This document shows, in pieces, positions 8,876-16,978 of a stretch of DNA of 64,000 nt. The DNA comes from Mesorhizobium sp. Pch-S (GTDB lineage Bacteria; Pseudomonadota; Alphaproteobacteria; Rhizobiales; Rhizobiaceae), in the NCBI RefSeq assembly GCF_004136315.1, contig NZ_CP029562.1:1116001-1180000 (forward strand), given 5' to 3'. How positions within the stretch are numbered: the stretch's first letter is position 1; every line of letters begins with the position of its first letter. The translations under genes were made by a program, and so were the position numbers. A model generated the notes under the pieces. That model searched no databases and was not told where the DNA came from. It saw only the letters and a list, made by a program, of their open reading frames with translations.

Positions 8876-9445
8876 ATGCAAAAGACTGCTGACATGATCG
8901 ACGTCCCACCCGCCCGTCGCCTGCTGGATACGGCGGGCCGGCTCTTCTACGCCGAAGGCATCCACGCCGTCGGCATCGACCGCATCATCGCCGAGGCGGG
9001 TGTGGCCAAGGCGACGTTCTACAAGCACTTTCCGTCGAAGGATGATCTCGTCGTCGCCCATATCGAAGAACAGGACCGGCAGGGGCGTGCCTATGTGGCC
9101 GCTCTGCCGCCCAGGCCACCACGCGAAATGATCGCCGCGATCCTGGGACGCATCGGCAATGCGGCGACCGATGCCGACTACCGGGGCTGCGTGTTCCTCA
9201 ATGCCGCGGCGGAATATCCCGATCCGGCGAGCCCGGTGCGGCGGGCGGTGGATACGCGCCGTGCATGGTATCGCGACAGCCTGCACAAACTGTGCACCGC
9301 CAGCGGCGACCCGTCTCCCGCAATCACGGCCGGCCTGCTTGTCGCGCTGTCGGACGGCCTGCTGGAAGGCGCCTATCTCGACGACCCGGCTGCAATCCCT
9401 GCCCTGATCGAGGATGCCATCGCCCGGCTCCTGCCGAATGCCTGA
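8876..9445 (+). CDS. TetR/AcrR-family transcriptional repressor
   Basis: A 189-residue TetR-family regulator. The N-terminal HTH reads RLLDTAGRLFYAEGIHAVGI then AEAGVAKATFYKHFPSKDDLV (residues 14-60). The C-terminal ligand domain includes GCVFLNAAAEYPDP. ATG 8876 and ATG 8894 are both possible starts; neither changes the HTH. The gene begins 14 bases after the double operator, so it almost certainly represses itself and the divergent SnoaL-like gene. The ligand is unknown. Confidence 0.88.
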   Translation: MQKTADMIDVPPARRLLDTAGRLFYAEGIHAVGIDRIIAEAGVAKATFYKHFPSKDDLVVAHIEEQDRQGRAYVAALPPRPPREMIAAILGRIGNAATDADYRGCVFLNAAAEYPDPASPVRRAVDTRRAWYRDSLHKLCTASGDPSPAITAGLLVALSDGLLEGAYLDDPAAIPALIEDAIARLLPNA

Positions 9446-9482
9446 CCGGCGGCAATGCCCAGGCAGCAGGCCGTGATGGAGA

Positions 9483-10910
9483 TCACTTCGCCTGCTTCAA
9501 CGCTTCCGCCAGCACCGCATCCTCACCGGCGGCATAGCTTGCGAATGTCTGCGCGACAGGAATGGCGGGAGCCAGCGAACCCGACGGGGTGCCATAGACG
9601 TAGTTGAGGAAGAAGCACGTCGTGACCTGCGCCAGTCCGCAGCCGTCTTCCCAGTCGTGATAGGCGGTGGTGTAGCGGACCGTCAGCCTGGAATTCGGCA
9701 AGGTGACATTGCCACCCTCGCCCCAGAATTTCGACCGGTCGCCCATCGGCTCACCCACCAGGATGCCGCGCCCGCCGGCATGGTATTTCAGCATCGCCGC
9801 CGTGCTGAGCGCCGCCGAAAAGGTCGTACCGCTGGTGAGGATCAGGACCTTGCCGTCCTGCGGCACGAGCCCGGGCAACTGCTTCGAGAAATCGGCGCTT
9901 TGCGTGTAGTCGCCGCCTGGGTTGAACCGCAGGTCCACCACCGCGTTCCTGATCCGGCGCGTCTTCGCCTCGGCCAGTACATCGGCGAGATAGCCATGCA
10001 GGGATTTGCCGTCCTGGTCACGCACCCGGTTGATCTGGACATAGAGGACGCTGCCACCGGCCAGGTAGTCATGCCAGAAATACTGATCGGGACGCGCCAG
10101 CGCCGGCGGAACCTGGATGCCTTGCAGCACATGAATCCATGCACCTGTATCGCCCGGAACGGGAACGGGGCTCAGATAACGCCTGGGCCACGGGTTCCTG
10201 GGCAGCAGTTCCGGCGCACCCGGCAGGGCGGCGAGCTTCTGCACGCGCTCCGTCCCGTCACGCAGGCGCAATGCGAACTCGCTGACATCCGGGCTGTCGG
10301 CAAGGCCTGCCGCATGGAGAAGCTCCGGTGACACAAGCAGATTTGGCGAGAGCTCCCGCGCCAGATTGGCGGGGCCGCCGACATAAGCGCGCAACGCTTC
10401 GACCATCTGCTCGGGAGACTGACCATTCATGGCGAGGACCTGCGCACCGGGAAGGTCGCGCCGGTCAGGACTGGCCGCAACCACGTACAGGCCGTCGGCA
10501 AACCAACCGAGACGCACCGGCAGGACGTTGAAGCCATGGCCACCGACAAGTCCTCCGACATTGGTGTGGCCGTTGTCGGCAAGCGCCACCGCATGCGCGA
10601 CGCCCATCGCAAAGGCGGCGCGGTCGAGATCCGGAGCACGTGCCTCAAGCTTGTCCACAGCGACCTCGAAGGCCGAACGGGTCTGATCTGTGAAGCTTCG
10701 CTCCACGTCAGGCAGCCGTCGCAGCAGGTCGAGATCCTGCTGGTTCTTCTCGGACTGCGACGCTGCCGGCGGAAACGTCATCGCCGGATAGGACTTGAAG
10801 GTGGGATAGAGAATGTATGCGGCAGGAGCCACCACGAGTACCAGAACGGCGACCACAATGATGGCGATGCGCTTCAGCCAGCGCCGCACGGGACGATCGG
10901 GACCAGCCAT
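9483..10910 (-). CDS. S41-like (C-terminal processing peptidase fold) membrane-anchored protein
   Basis: About 475 residues. One N-terminal membrane helix (IAIIVVAVLVLVVAPAAYIL) places the rest outside the membrane. The second half has S41 features: VDLRFNPGGDYTQS, then VLILTSGTTFSAALSTAAML, in which the Ser after TF occupies the nucleophile position, then VGEPMGDR. A PDZ-like segment (GAQVLAMNGQSPEQMV) precedes it. The canonical Ser-Lys dyad lysine is not evident to me, so it may be a divergent or inactive relative. ATG 10910 (MAGPDRPV) has GAGGG upstream and is preferred to a start 24 codons earlier. Confidence 0.65.
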   Translation of the reverse strand: MAGPDRPVRRWLKRIAIIVVAVLVLVVAPAAYILYPTFKSYPAMTFPPAASQSEKNQQDLDLLRRLPDVERSFTDQTRSAFEVAVDKLEARAPDLDRAAFAMGVAHAVALADNGHTNVGGLVGGHGFNVLPVRLGWFADGLYVVAASPDRRDLPGAQVLAMNGQSPEQMVEALRAYVGGPANLARELSPNLLVSPELLHAAGLADSPDVSEFALRLRDGTERVQKLAALPGAPELLPRNPWPRRYLSPVPVPGDTGAWIHVLQGIQVPPALARPDQYFWHDYLAGGSVLYVQINRVRDQDGKSLHGYLADVLAEAKTRRIRNAVVDLRFNPGGDYTQSADFSKQLPGLVPQDGKVLILTSGTTFSAALSTAAMLKYHAGGRGILVGEPMGDRSKFWGEGGNVTLPNSRLTVRYTTAYHDWEDGCGLAQVTTCFFLNYVYGTPSGSLAPAIPVAQTFASYAAGEDAVLAEALKQAK

Positions 10911-11132
10911 GGGCGCCCTCAACGGTTGCGCAATTTCGGACGGGAAAATGAAGAGACAGCCGGCAAGCGTCAATGTCAGCAATGGCTAACATGCCATCTC
11001 TGCTGAAGCGATCCTGACAAAATGGCAGGACGCGACATGAGGCTTGCAACAGGCTGGTGCCGGCGTGCGATCCGGGATTTCGTCGCGCCGCAGGTCCGCA
11101 GGACCTCGAAAGCACGGCAGTGCGCCGGACGC

Positions 11133-11921
11133 TCAGGGATCGATGACAAGGTATCCGAATTCGCCGTTCCGGTAGTGCTCGAAATGCCGGCAACCCTCGA
11201 TCATCGGATCCAGCCGTGCGCGGCTGAGATAACCCGTCTCCACGTAGATCCGGCTCTGCCAGTTCCGGCGTCGTACCGAGTCGATGAAATCGATCAGGGT
11301 CACCACGGGGCCATCGGGATCGCAGATCGAAATGGGTGGCATCTGAGGACGCTCTTCCAGCTCGCGCCGGGTGTAGTCCGCGTCACCACCATATGGGATG
11401 TTCGCAATGATCACGTCGGGCTCCTGCATCCGCACGTCGTCCACGAAGTAGCTTTCCTGGAAATCGATCTCGGCCTGATGCGTCAGGGCATTTTCGCGTG
11501 CAAGCGCCAGCGCGTTGGGGTCGATATCACATGCGGAAATGACAAGGTCGGGCCGTGAGCACTTCAGCGAAATGGAGATCCAGCCGCAACCTGTGCCGAC
11601 TTCCAGCAGGGACCCCTCCTTCGGCGCCTCTGCCATCACGCGCTCGATCAGCTCTTCAGTGTAGGCATCAGGGATGTAACTGCGCCGATCGATCTTGAAT
11701 TTGCGCCCCAGCATTTTTGCCCAGCCTCGAAGATAGGCATTTGGTTCACCGAACTTCTTGCGGATCGCCAGACGGCGCAGCAGAGCGCCATCGCCGGCTG
11801 CCAAGTGCAATATCTCCAGGATTTCCTCTTGAGGCACATCGCGCTTCTCAAGCATGGACATAATATCCAGCTGGAACTTGCTATCCTCCATCTTCAAAAT
11901 TTGCGTTTCAGCAATATTCAT
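11133..11921 (-). CDS. PrmC/HemK-like class I SAM-dependent methyltransferase
   Basis: A 262-residue protein with a helical N-terminal domain (about residues 1-90) and a Rossmann methyltransferase domain. Motif I is LLEVGTGCGWISI, and SACDIDPNALALAREN binds the SAM ribose. The catalytic NPPY-type motif reads NIPYGGD. NPPY enzymes methylate amide or amino nitrogens. Here the first Pro is Ile, and the partner genes are metabolic rather than release-factor genes (no prfA neighbour), which argues for a small-molecule substrate. Its ATG overlaps the end of the exporter gene upstream by 14 bases, with GGAGAAAGCAG as ribosome site, so the two are co-translated. Confidence 0.75.
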   Translation of the reverse strand: MNIAETQILKMEDSKFQLDIMSMLEKRDVPQEEILEILHLAAGDGALLRRLAIRKKFGEPNAYLRGWAKMLGRKFKIDRRSYIPDAYTEELIERVMAEAPKEGSLLEVGTGCGWISISLKCSRPDLVISACDIDPNALALARENALTHQAEIDFQESYFVDDVRMQEPDVIIANIPYGGDADYTRRELEERPQMPPISICDPDGPVVTLIDFIDSVRRRNWQSRIYVETGYLSRARLDPMIEGCRHFEHYRNGEFGYLVIDP

Positions 11922-12804
11922 CTGCTTTCTCCAACCGGGTTGCAGCTACTGTGGCGTTTCTGCTGGGGAAAAAAGAGGCGATCGTTACGCCCACTATGAT
12001 CAGGCTTCCCCCGACGATCGTTTCAATCGATGGCGTCTCCCCCAGAAAGGCTGCCCCTCCGGCGATCGACACGGCCGGCACCAAAAGGAGATAGGGGGCC
12101 ACGAGATTGATCGCATGGCGAGAGATCAGGAAGTACCAAGTGCCGATCCCCCCTGCCGTCATGACGATCCCGAGATAGATGACCTGCAGCCAATTGGTCG
12201 CCGACGCGGTCCAGATCGACTGCATCTGCTGCTCCTCAAAAACAAAAGAGAGAATGACGAGCTGCGGCGCTGCCAGGAGCGACAAGGCGCCGAGCAAACT
12301 GAAGCTGGCGGTCAGGCTGAGCCTGCGGATCATCAACTGCCCGGTCGACCAGATCACCATGCTGACGACCGCCAGAATGACAGGGAAGAAACCACCGGAC
12401 ACAACTGGCCTCCCGGCTACGAAGATCACGCCGACGAAGGAGACGATCACCCCGATAATGATTGTCCGGCTGGGGATCTCCCGCAGGAAGAGCGCCGACA
12501 TGACGATCAATATGGGAGCCTCCATCTGAGCCAACATCACAGTAATGGAGACATCCAACTGACTCAGGCTATAATTGGAAAGACTGTATGGAATACTTAT
12601 TGATAAGATCGATAGAACAATAATATTCTTGAGTTTAAGATCCTTCCATTGACAGAACGGAAGCATGACGACGCCCGCACACGCGAACCGAAACGCGGCC
12701 ATGAGTATTGGCGGAAAATGATCGAGCGCCGCTTTTCCGAAAACCCAGCCCAAACCAAAGACAACCGACAAGGTTAAGGCCAGAAACCTATGTGACCAAA
12801 CCAT
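11908..12804 (-). CDS. EamA/DMT-family exporter of the serine-derived-metabolite cluster
   Basis: A 298-residue exporter with ten predicted helices in two EamA halves; AGGAAAG precedes ATG 12804. Helix 1 is LALTLSVVFGLGWVFGKAAL. The second half contains MVIWSTGQLMIRRLSL and ends in a Lys/Arg tail that overlaps the methyltransferase start. Parts of the gene are very AT-rich: 12601-12660 is about 33 percent GC by count, against more than 60 percent in most neighbours. It diverges from the desaturase operon, and the 188-base gap between them must hold both promoters. It probably exports the product of the cluster or confers resistance to it. Confidence 0.8.
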   Translation of the reverse strand: MVWSHRFLALTLSVVFGLGWVFGKAALDHFPPILMAAFRFACAGVVMLPFCQWKDLKLKNIIVLSILSISIPYSLSNYSLSQLDVSITVMLAQMEAPILIVMSALFLREIPSRTIIIGVIVSFVGVIFVAGRPVVSGGFFPVILAVVSMVIWSTGQLMIRRLSLTASFSLLGALSLLAAPQLVILSFVFEEQQMQSIWTASATNWLQVIYLGIVMTAGGIGTWYFLISRHAINLVAPYLLLVPAVSIAGGAAFLGETPSIETIVGGSLIIVGVTIASFFPSRNATVAATRLEKADEYC

Positions 12805-12992
12805 TTACGGCTTTCCTCAGGAATTTTTGTCGAAGGTGAATTGCCGTCATTGTTTCTTACCTTCTGTTGAAAGGCAGCCACGATAAATTCGAAGTCCATA
12901 TGAATTTATTGAATCGCAGACGTCTACTTCGATAGTGCAGTATCGTCTGCATCGATGCTCGCACTTTTCTGCTCAACTTGAGGGGACAAAGA

Positions 12993-13949
12993 ATGTCACT
13001 TAATGGAAGCGATGTTCGTGCAAGATTTATCAAAAAATTTATGTACATTTCGAGGAAAAATACACGGTCCGAAGCAATACTCACCCTTCTTCTGGAAGTG
13101 ACTGCGATCACATCCTGCGTGCTGGCGTCCATCCTGATCCTGCAGCACTCTCTGCTGGCCTTCGTTGCATTCTATCCGATCGCGATCGCGATGATCGGCA
13201 TGCGCCTGAGATGCTTCGGCAATATCATCCACGAGTGCAGCCACGGCGGATTCGTCAGCGAGCGGACCTGGAACGAGGCGATCGGCCGCCTCCTTTCGAT
13301 CCTGCTTCTCTATTCCTTCAGCAACTATCGCCGAGACCACATCACCCATCACCAGTATACGGGCGACTATGAGCGGGACCGGGAATTCGCGGAAACCGCG
13401 AAGTTCAATTTCCATGAACCACTCACGTCGTCCCGCTGGATCCACTATCTGCGCCGCTTTTTCGTTCCCGAGACAATCCTGGCTTATACAGGCCGCACGT
13501 TTCTCGGGAACGACGAGAGCCTGCCCTGGAGAGCCGGACGGTTGCTCTATGTCGGTTTTCTTCTTGCTGCGGTCGGCGGCCTCGTCGTCCTCAATCCCCT
13601 TGCCATCGCTGTCGTTGCGTTCTGGATTGTACCGCTTTGCGTCGTCTTGCCCGCCATAGGCTACGCCACCGACATCATGGATCACGCAGGGCTCCTGCAG
13701 AACGAGGACGACATCGACAAGGCCCGAAACTACGTGGTCCAGAATGCATTCGTGCAATGGCTGCTCTTTCCGCGAAACGACTCCTATCATCTGTTCCACC
13801 ATCTCTTTCCGGCGGTATCGACGCGTTCCTTTCCGGAATGCCACGCAATCCTGATGTCCGAATGCCCGGAGTACGCGGCCCGTAAACACTCATTGATGGA
13901 GTGGATCGAGGATTTTCGCCACCGAACCCCCGCCCCTTCAATCGGCTAG
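12993..13949 (+). CDS. Membrane fatty-acid-desaturase-fold di-iron enzyme
   Basis: A 318-residue integral membrane oxidase with the three His boxes of the desaturase/hydroxylase superfamily: HECSH (about residue 77), HITHH (about 116) and HLFHH (about 261), separated by hydrophobic hairpins. ATG 12993 has GAGGGG upstream; a TTG 15 bases earlier is the only alternative. It opens a plus-strand set with the ParB-like, decarboxylase and SbnA-like genes. In this setting an amino-acid-derived substrate, as for RtxC in rhizobitoxine synthesis, is as plausible as a lipid; this is inference. Its stop codon overlaps a short repeat. Confidence 0.82.
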   Translation: MSLNGSDVRARFIKKFMYISRKNTRSEAILTLLLEVTAITSCVLASILILQHSLLAFVAFYPIAIAMIGMRLRCFGNIIHECSHGGFVSERTWNEAIGRLLSILLLYSFSNYRRDHITHHQYTGDYERDREFAETAKFNFHEPLTSSRWIHYLRRFFVPETILAYTGRTFLGNDESLPWRAGRLLYVGFLLAAVGGLVVLNPLAIAVVAFWIVPLCVVLPAIGYATDIMDHAGLLQNEDDIDKARNYVVQNAFVQWLLFPRNDSYHLFHHLFPAVSTRSFPECHAILMSECPEYAARKHSLMEWIEDFRHRTPAPSIG

Positions 13950-13990
13950 AGCAATTCCGCCGGGGTTCGCAGCGAACTCCAGAATTGCGC
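13948..13990. repeat. Short inverted intergenic repeat
   Basis: AGAGCAATTCCG and CCAGAATTGC face each other around a GGGTTCGCAGCGAAC hairpin directly after the desaturase stop. This resembles the AATTGCTC end of the larger bipartite repeats and could act as a processing or weak termination site. Confidence 0.5.
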
Positions 13991-14086
13991 ATGAACGGAG
14001 CATTGAAGGCCATTTTGCCTTCGACGGATGCTCAAGACACCAGAGTCCAATCCTGATCATTGCCTGCTACATGGGGAACAATTGCC

Positions 14087-14503
14087 ATGACCTCGGCATC
14101 CACCGCCTTGCCGGAATACAACATAGTCATGATACAGCTCGATGAGCTCAGACCCACCGAGGAGATCAACCTTGATCGGGCGATGTCGCTCTCAAAGGTC
14201 ATCTCCCGCGGCTCCGTCTGGACACGCCCGCTTCTGGTAGAGCTCAAACACTCACTTGTCATGGATGGCCACCATCGGCTGCATTGCGCGCGTCACCTGT
14301 CGCTCCGCAAGGTGCCCTGCATTCAGCTATCCTATGAGGATCCGAGGCTCTCCGTCACCTCGTGGGAAGATGAGGCCTCATTCGACACGAAGAAGATCTA
14401 TGAGGCCGGACTGTCCGGAAAGCTTCTCGGGTTCAAGTCCACGCGTCATCGCCTGGAGCCCCAGATTCCAGCCTGTGTGATCGCTCTAGACGCCTTGATG
14501 TAA
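14087..14503 (+). CDS. Small ParB/sulfiredoxin-fold protein, SbnI/SerK-like (putative free-serine kinase)
   Basis: A 138-residue protein consisting of a single ParB-N-terminal-like fold: QLDELRPTEEINLDRAMSLS, then VWTRPLLVELKHSLVMDGHH (the DGHHR nucleotide-site block), HLSLRKVPCIQLSYEDPRL, and SGKLLGFKSTRH near the end. It has no DNA-binding helical domain of true ParB and no parA neighbour. Short proteins with DGHHR and a terminal GK..K.TRH block belong to the group that includes archaeal SerK and staphylococcal SbnI, which phosphorylate free serine to O-phosphoserine. The next genes encode PLP enzymes including an SbnA-like one, which supports this reading. ATG 14087 is preferred to TTG 14060. 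Activity is inferred, not shown. Confidence 0.68.
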   Translation: MTSASTALPEYNIVMIQLDELRPTEEINLDRAMSLSKVISRGSVWTRPLLVELKHSLVMDGHHRLHCARHLSLRKVPCIQLSYEDPRLSVTSWEDEASFDTKKIYEAGLSGKLLGFKSTRHRLEPQIPACVIALDALM

Positions 14504-14512
14504 GAGGCTGCG

Positions 14513-15853
14513 GTGAGCATGGACACCCGGACAGCCCCTCTCCTCAGCAGCCCGATTCAAGAGCTCCTTTCAGAAAGGACTTCATTGTCGGACTGGGTAT
14601 CCGGCTTCGGATCTCCATTGCATGTGGTGTTTCCTGCCCAGGCCCGCGAGAATTATCGGCAATGGGAAGACCTGCTCGGAAGGGCTTACGGGTCATGCAA
14701 AATCCAGTTCGCCCTCAAGTCCTGCAAGTCATCGGCGCTTCTGCAGGCATTTGCGAAGGCCGGTGCCGGTGCCGACGTTTCATCAGCGCAAGAGATCGTG
14801 TCGGCCTTCGTCAACATGGTTTCTGCACATGATATGGCCATGACCGGGCCGGCAAAAACAAACCATGAAATGGCGCTTTGCCTGAAGCACCGGATCCCCA
14901 TTCATGTAGACTGCATCGAAGAGCTTCGACGGCTCCTGGACATTGCCGGATGGGCCGGCGATCCGGCACGATTGTTTCTGAGGCTGCGGCCTGGATCAGA
15001 AGCCAGATCCCGCTTCGGAATGTCACCTGACCAGATCGAGGAGTGCCTGAACCTGCTGAAAGCGGCTGGTGTCGACCAGATTGGCTACTCCTTCCACCTC
15101 AACGACTACGAGATGTCCTCCCGTGTCAGGGAACTGGGCCGCTGTCTGCAACTGGCTCGCCGCAGTCATGCCGCGGGGTTTCGGTGCTGCGGCATAGACA
15201 TTGGTGGCGGCTTCCCGATGCGCTACCTCGCAGGCTTCGATCGAGATACCTACAACAACGGTCCTCTCTGGTCGGGCAGATGCGCTTCCGGAACCTACCC
15301 CTATGCTGCCGAGACCTACGGCCCCTTTCATGCGGCGGCCGTGATCGCGACGGCGCTGGCCGATCCCACCGACCTTGCCTTTCTCGAGGCCGGGAACATC
15401 CCGATCCTGCTGCAACCTGGACGTTCACTGCTCGACCAATGTGGCGTCACCGCCTTTCGCGTGACCGAACTGAAAGCGCTGGACGAGAACAGCCAGATCG
15501 CCGTGCTCGACGGCATGTCATTCTCCTTGTCGGAAACATGGTTTGGAAGTGATTTCGTCCCCGAACCCATCATCATCAATGTCGGTAACCGGGCACCCAG
15601 GACGGCCGATCTGCACACATATCTGGTCGGGAGAAGCTGCCTGGAATCCGACGTCATCCGAAAACGCAGCATCCGGCCATCCAACGGTATCTCGGCGGGT
15701 GATCTCGTGGTCTTCGTGAATACGGCCGGATACCAGATGGATTCCAACGAAAGCGCCTTCCATCAGATTCCCCTGCCAAGAAAACTTGCCGCCGTACGCA
15801 AAAGCACCGGTTGGGCGTTCCACCTGGACGAACAGGGATCGAGGGAGGAGTGA
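14513..15853 (+). CDS. Fold-type III PLP-dependent decarboxylase (DapDC/SbnH/Y4yA-like)
   Basis: A 446-residue enzyme of the alanine-racemase/ornithine-DAP-decarboxylase fold. The PLP lysine is in QFALKSCKSSALL (about residue 69). SFHLN (about 195) stacks on the cofactor. DIGGGFPMRY is the phosphate-binding glycine loop, and LQPGRSLLDQ replaces the usual EPGR. GRSCLESD carries the active-site Cys and Asp contributed across the dimer, and NTAGYQMDSNESAF is the C-terminal Tyr block. It starts at GTG 14513 (or ATG 14519) nine bases after the ParB-like stop, with GAGGC as ribosome site. It is longer than LysA and closer in pattern to siderophore SbnH and rhizobial Y4yA proteins. It probably decarboxylates an amino-acid conjugate. 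Confidence 0.78.
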   Translation: MSMDTRTAPLLSSPIQELLSERTSLSDWVSGFGSPLHVVFPAQARENYRQWEDLLGRAYGSCKIQFALKSCKSSALLQAFAKAGAGADVSSAQEIVSAFVNMVSAHDMAMTGPAKTNHEMALCLKHRIPIHVDCIEELRRLLDIAGWAGDPARLFLRLRPGSEARSRFGMSPDQIEECLNLLKAAGVDQIGYSFHLNDYEMSSRVRELGRCLQLARRSHAAGFRCCGIDIGGGFPMRYLAGFDRDTYNNGPLWSGRCASGTYPYAAETYGPFHAAAVIATALADPTDLAFLEAGNIPILLQPGRSLLDQCGVTAFRVTELKALDENSQIAVLDGMSFSLSETWFGSDFVPEPIIINVGNRAPRTADLHTYLVGRSCLESDVIRKRSIRPSNGISAGDLVVFVNTAGYQMDSNESAFHQIPLPRKLAAVRKSTGWAFHLDEQGSREE

Positions 15854-15856
15854 ACG

Positions 15857-16900
15857 ATGATCGTCGAGAATATTCTGGAAACAATCGGCAACACACCTGT
15901 TCTCCACATCGCATTGAGGGGTGGCGAAGTCAGTCTTTTCATCAAGCTGGAGATGTTCAATCCGACCGGCTCCATGAAGGACCGGATGGCTCTGAGCATG
16001 ATACGGAACCTGCCGCATGGCGAATACGGAGCCCCTCCTGAGGTCGTGGAATCCTCCTCGGGAAACACGGCAAGCGGGCTTTCGATGATCTCCGCGGTGA
16101 TGGGCATGAAGTTCACCGCATTGATGGATCATCATGCCAGCTCGGACAAGATCAACACAGTGCGGGCCCTTGGGGGCGCGGTCATCGTTGTGGGAAATCC
16201 TGACGGAACGCTGGCCACCGGCATGCGTGACAGCATGGCCAGGGAGATGTCCCTCAAGGAAGGCGTCCATTGGACGGAACAACATAACAACCCGGCCAAC
16301 AGCGAAGGATACGAAAGCCTGGCTGCCGAACTTCTCACGGATATCGGACCGAGCATCACCCATTTCGTTTCCGCCATCGGCACAGGCGGTTCCCTCTGCG
16401 GGACAGCCCGGGCGCTGCGCCGTGCACTTCCTGCCTTGCGGGTAATTGGTGTCGAGCCTGCCGGCAGCATTGTCTTCGGGGGCTCGGGCCATGTCTACCA
16501 TCAATCCGGCACTGGTACCCCTGCCGGAGCCGATGTTGGCCTGGTCATAGACTATGACGTGATCGACCATGGCCGGAAGGTCAGTGACGGAGCCGCGTTC
16601 TCGGTCTGCCGTTACCTCGCACGAAAGCACGGCCTCCTCGTTGGCGGGTCCACCGGCGGTGCCGTCTTTGAAGCACTCCGGATTGCGCGAGATGCACCGC
16701 GCGGCTCGAAGATCGTTACCTTGGCCTGCGATAGCGGAACCAAGTACCTGGACAGCATCTACAACGACGAGTGGCTCGTCGCACGCAATATAAGCCTCAC
16801 GAATATCGACGATGATTTCGCAGACGTCCTGATGGATACAACGAGTGTATCCGAGATTTTGCATCACAGGCCGGCAGATCTGGCGGAAGCACTCGCCTGA
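15857..16900 (+). CDS. SbnA-like PLP-dependent beta-replacement enzyme (cysteine-synthase fold)
   Basis: A 347-residue fold-type II PLP enzyme. The Schiff-base lysine lies in NPTGSMKDRMAL (about residue 43), the substrate loop is ESSSGNTASGL (about 66-76), and the phosphate loop is SAIGTGGSLCGT (about 174-185). VEPAGSIVFGG and LACDSGTKYLDSIYNDEWL closely parallel SbnA, which uses O-phosphoserine. GSMKDR rather than GSVKDR also matches SbnA. The start is three bases after the decarboxylase stop, with GGAGG before it. No SbnB-like dehydrogenase follows, so the product is probably not plain 2,3-diaminopropionate made by the staphylococcal route. It could also be a house-keeping cysteine synthase paralogue, but the context argues against that. 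Confidence 0.82.
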   Translation: MIVENILETIGNTPVLHIALRGGEVSLFIKLEMFNPTGSMKDRMALSMIRNLPHGEYGAPPEVVESSSGNTASGLSMISAVMGMKFTALMDHHASSDKINTVRALGGAVIVVGNPDGTLATGMRDSMAREMSLKEGVHWTEQHNNPANSEGYESLAAELLTDIGPSITHFVSAIGTGGSLCGTARALRRALPALRVIGVEPAGSIVFGGSGHVYHQSGTGTPAGADVGLVIDYDVIDHGRKVSDGAAFSVCRYLARKHGLLVGGSTGGAVFEALRIARDAPRGSKIVTLACDSGTKYLDSIYNDEWLVARNISLTNIDDDFADVLMDTTSVSEILHHRPADLAEALA

Positions 16901-16978
16901 ACCAGGTCGACAAGGAAACGCAGTCGCGGCCGCGGCCTCCATCAGGCGCCTGATCGCATGGCAGCGCGGTCAACGCGT

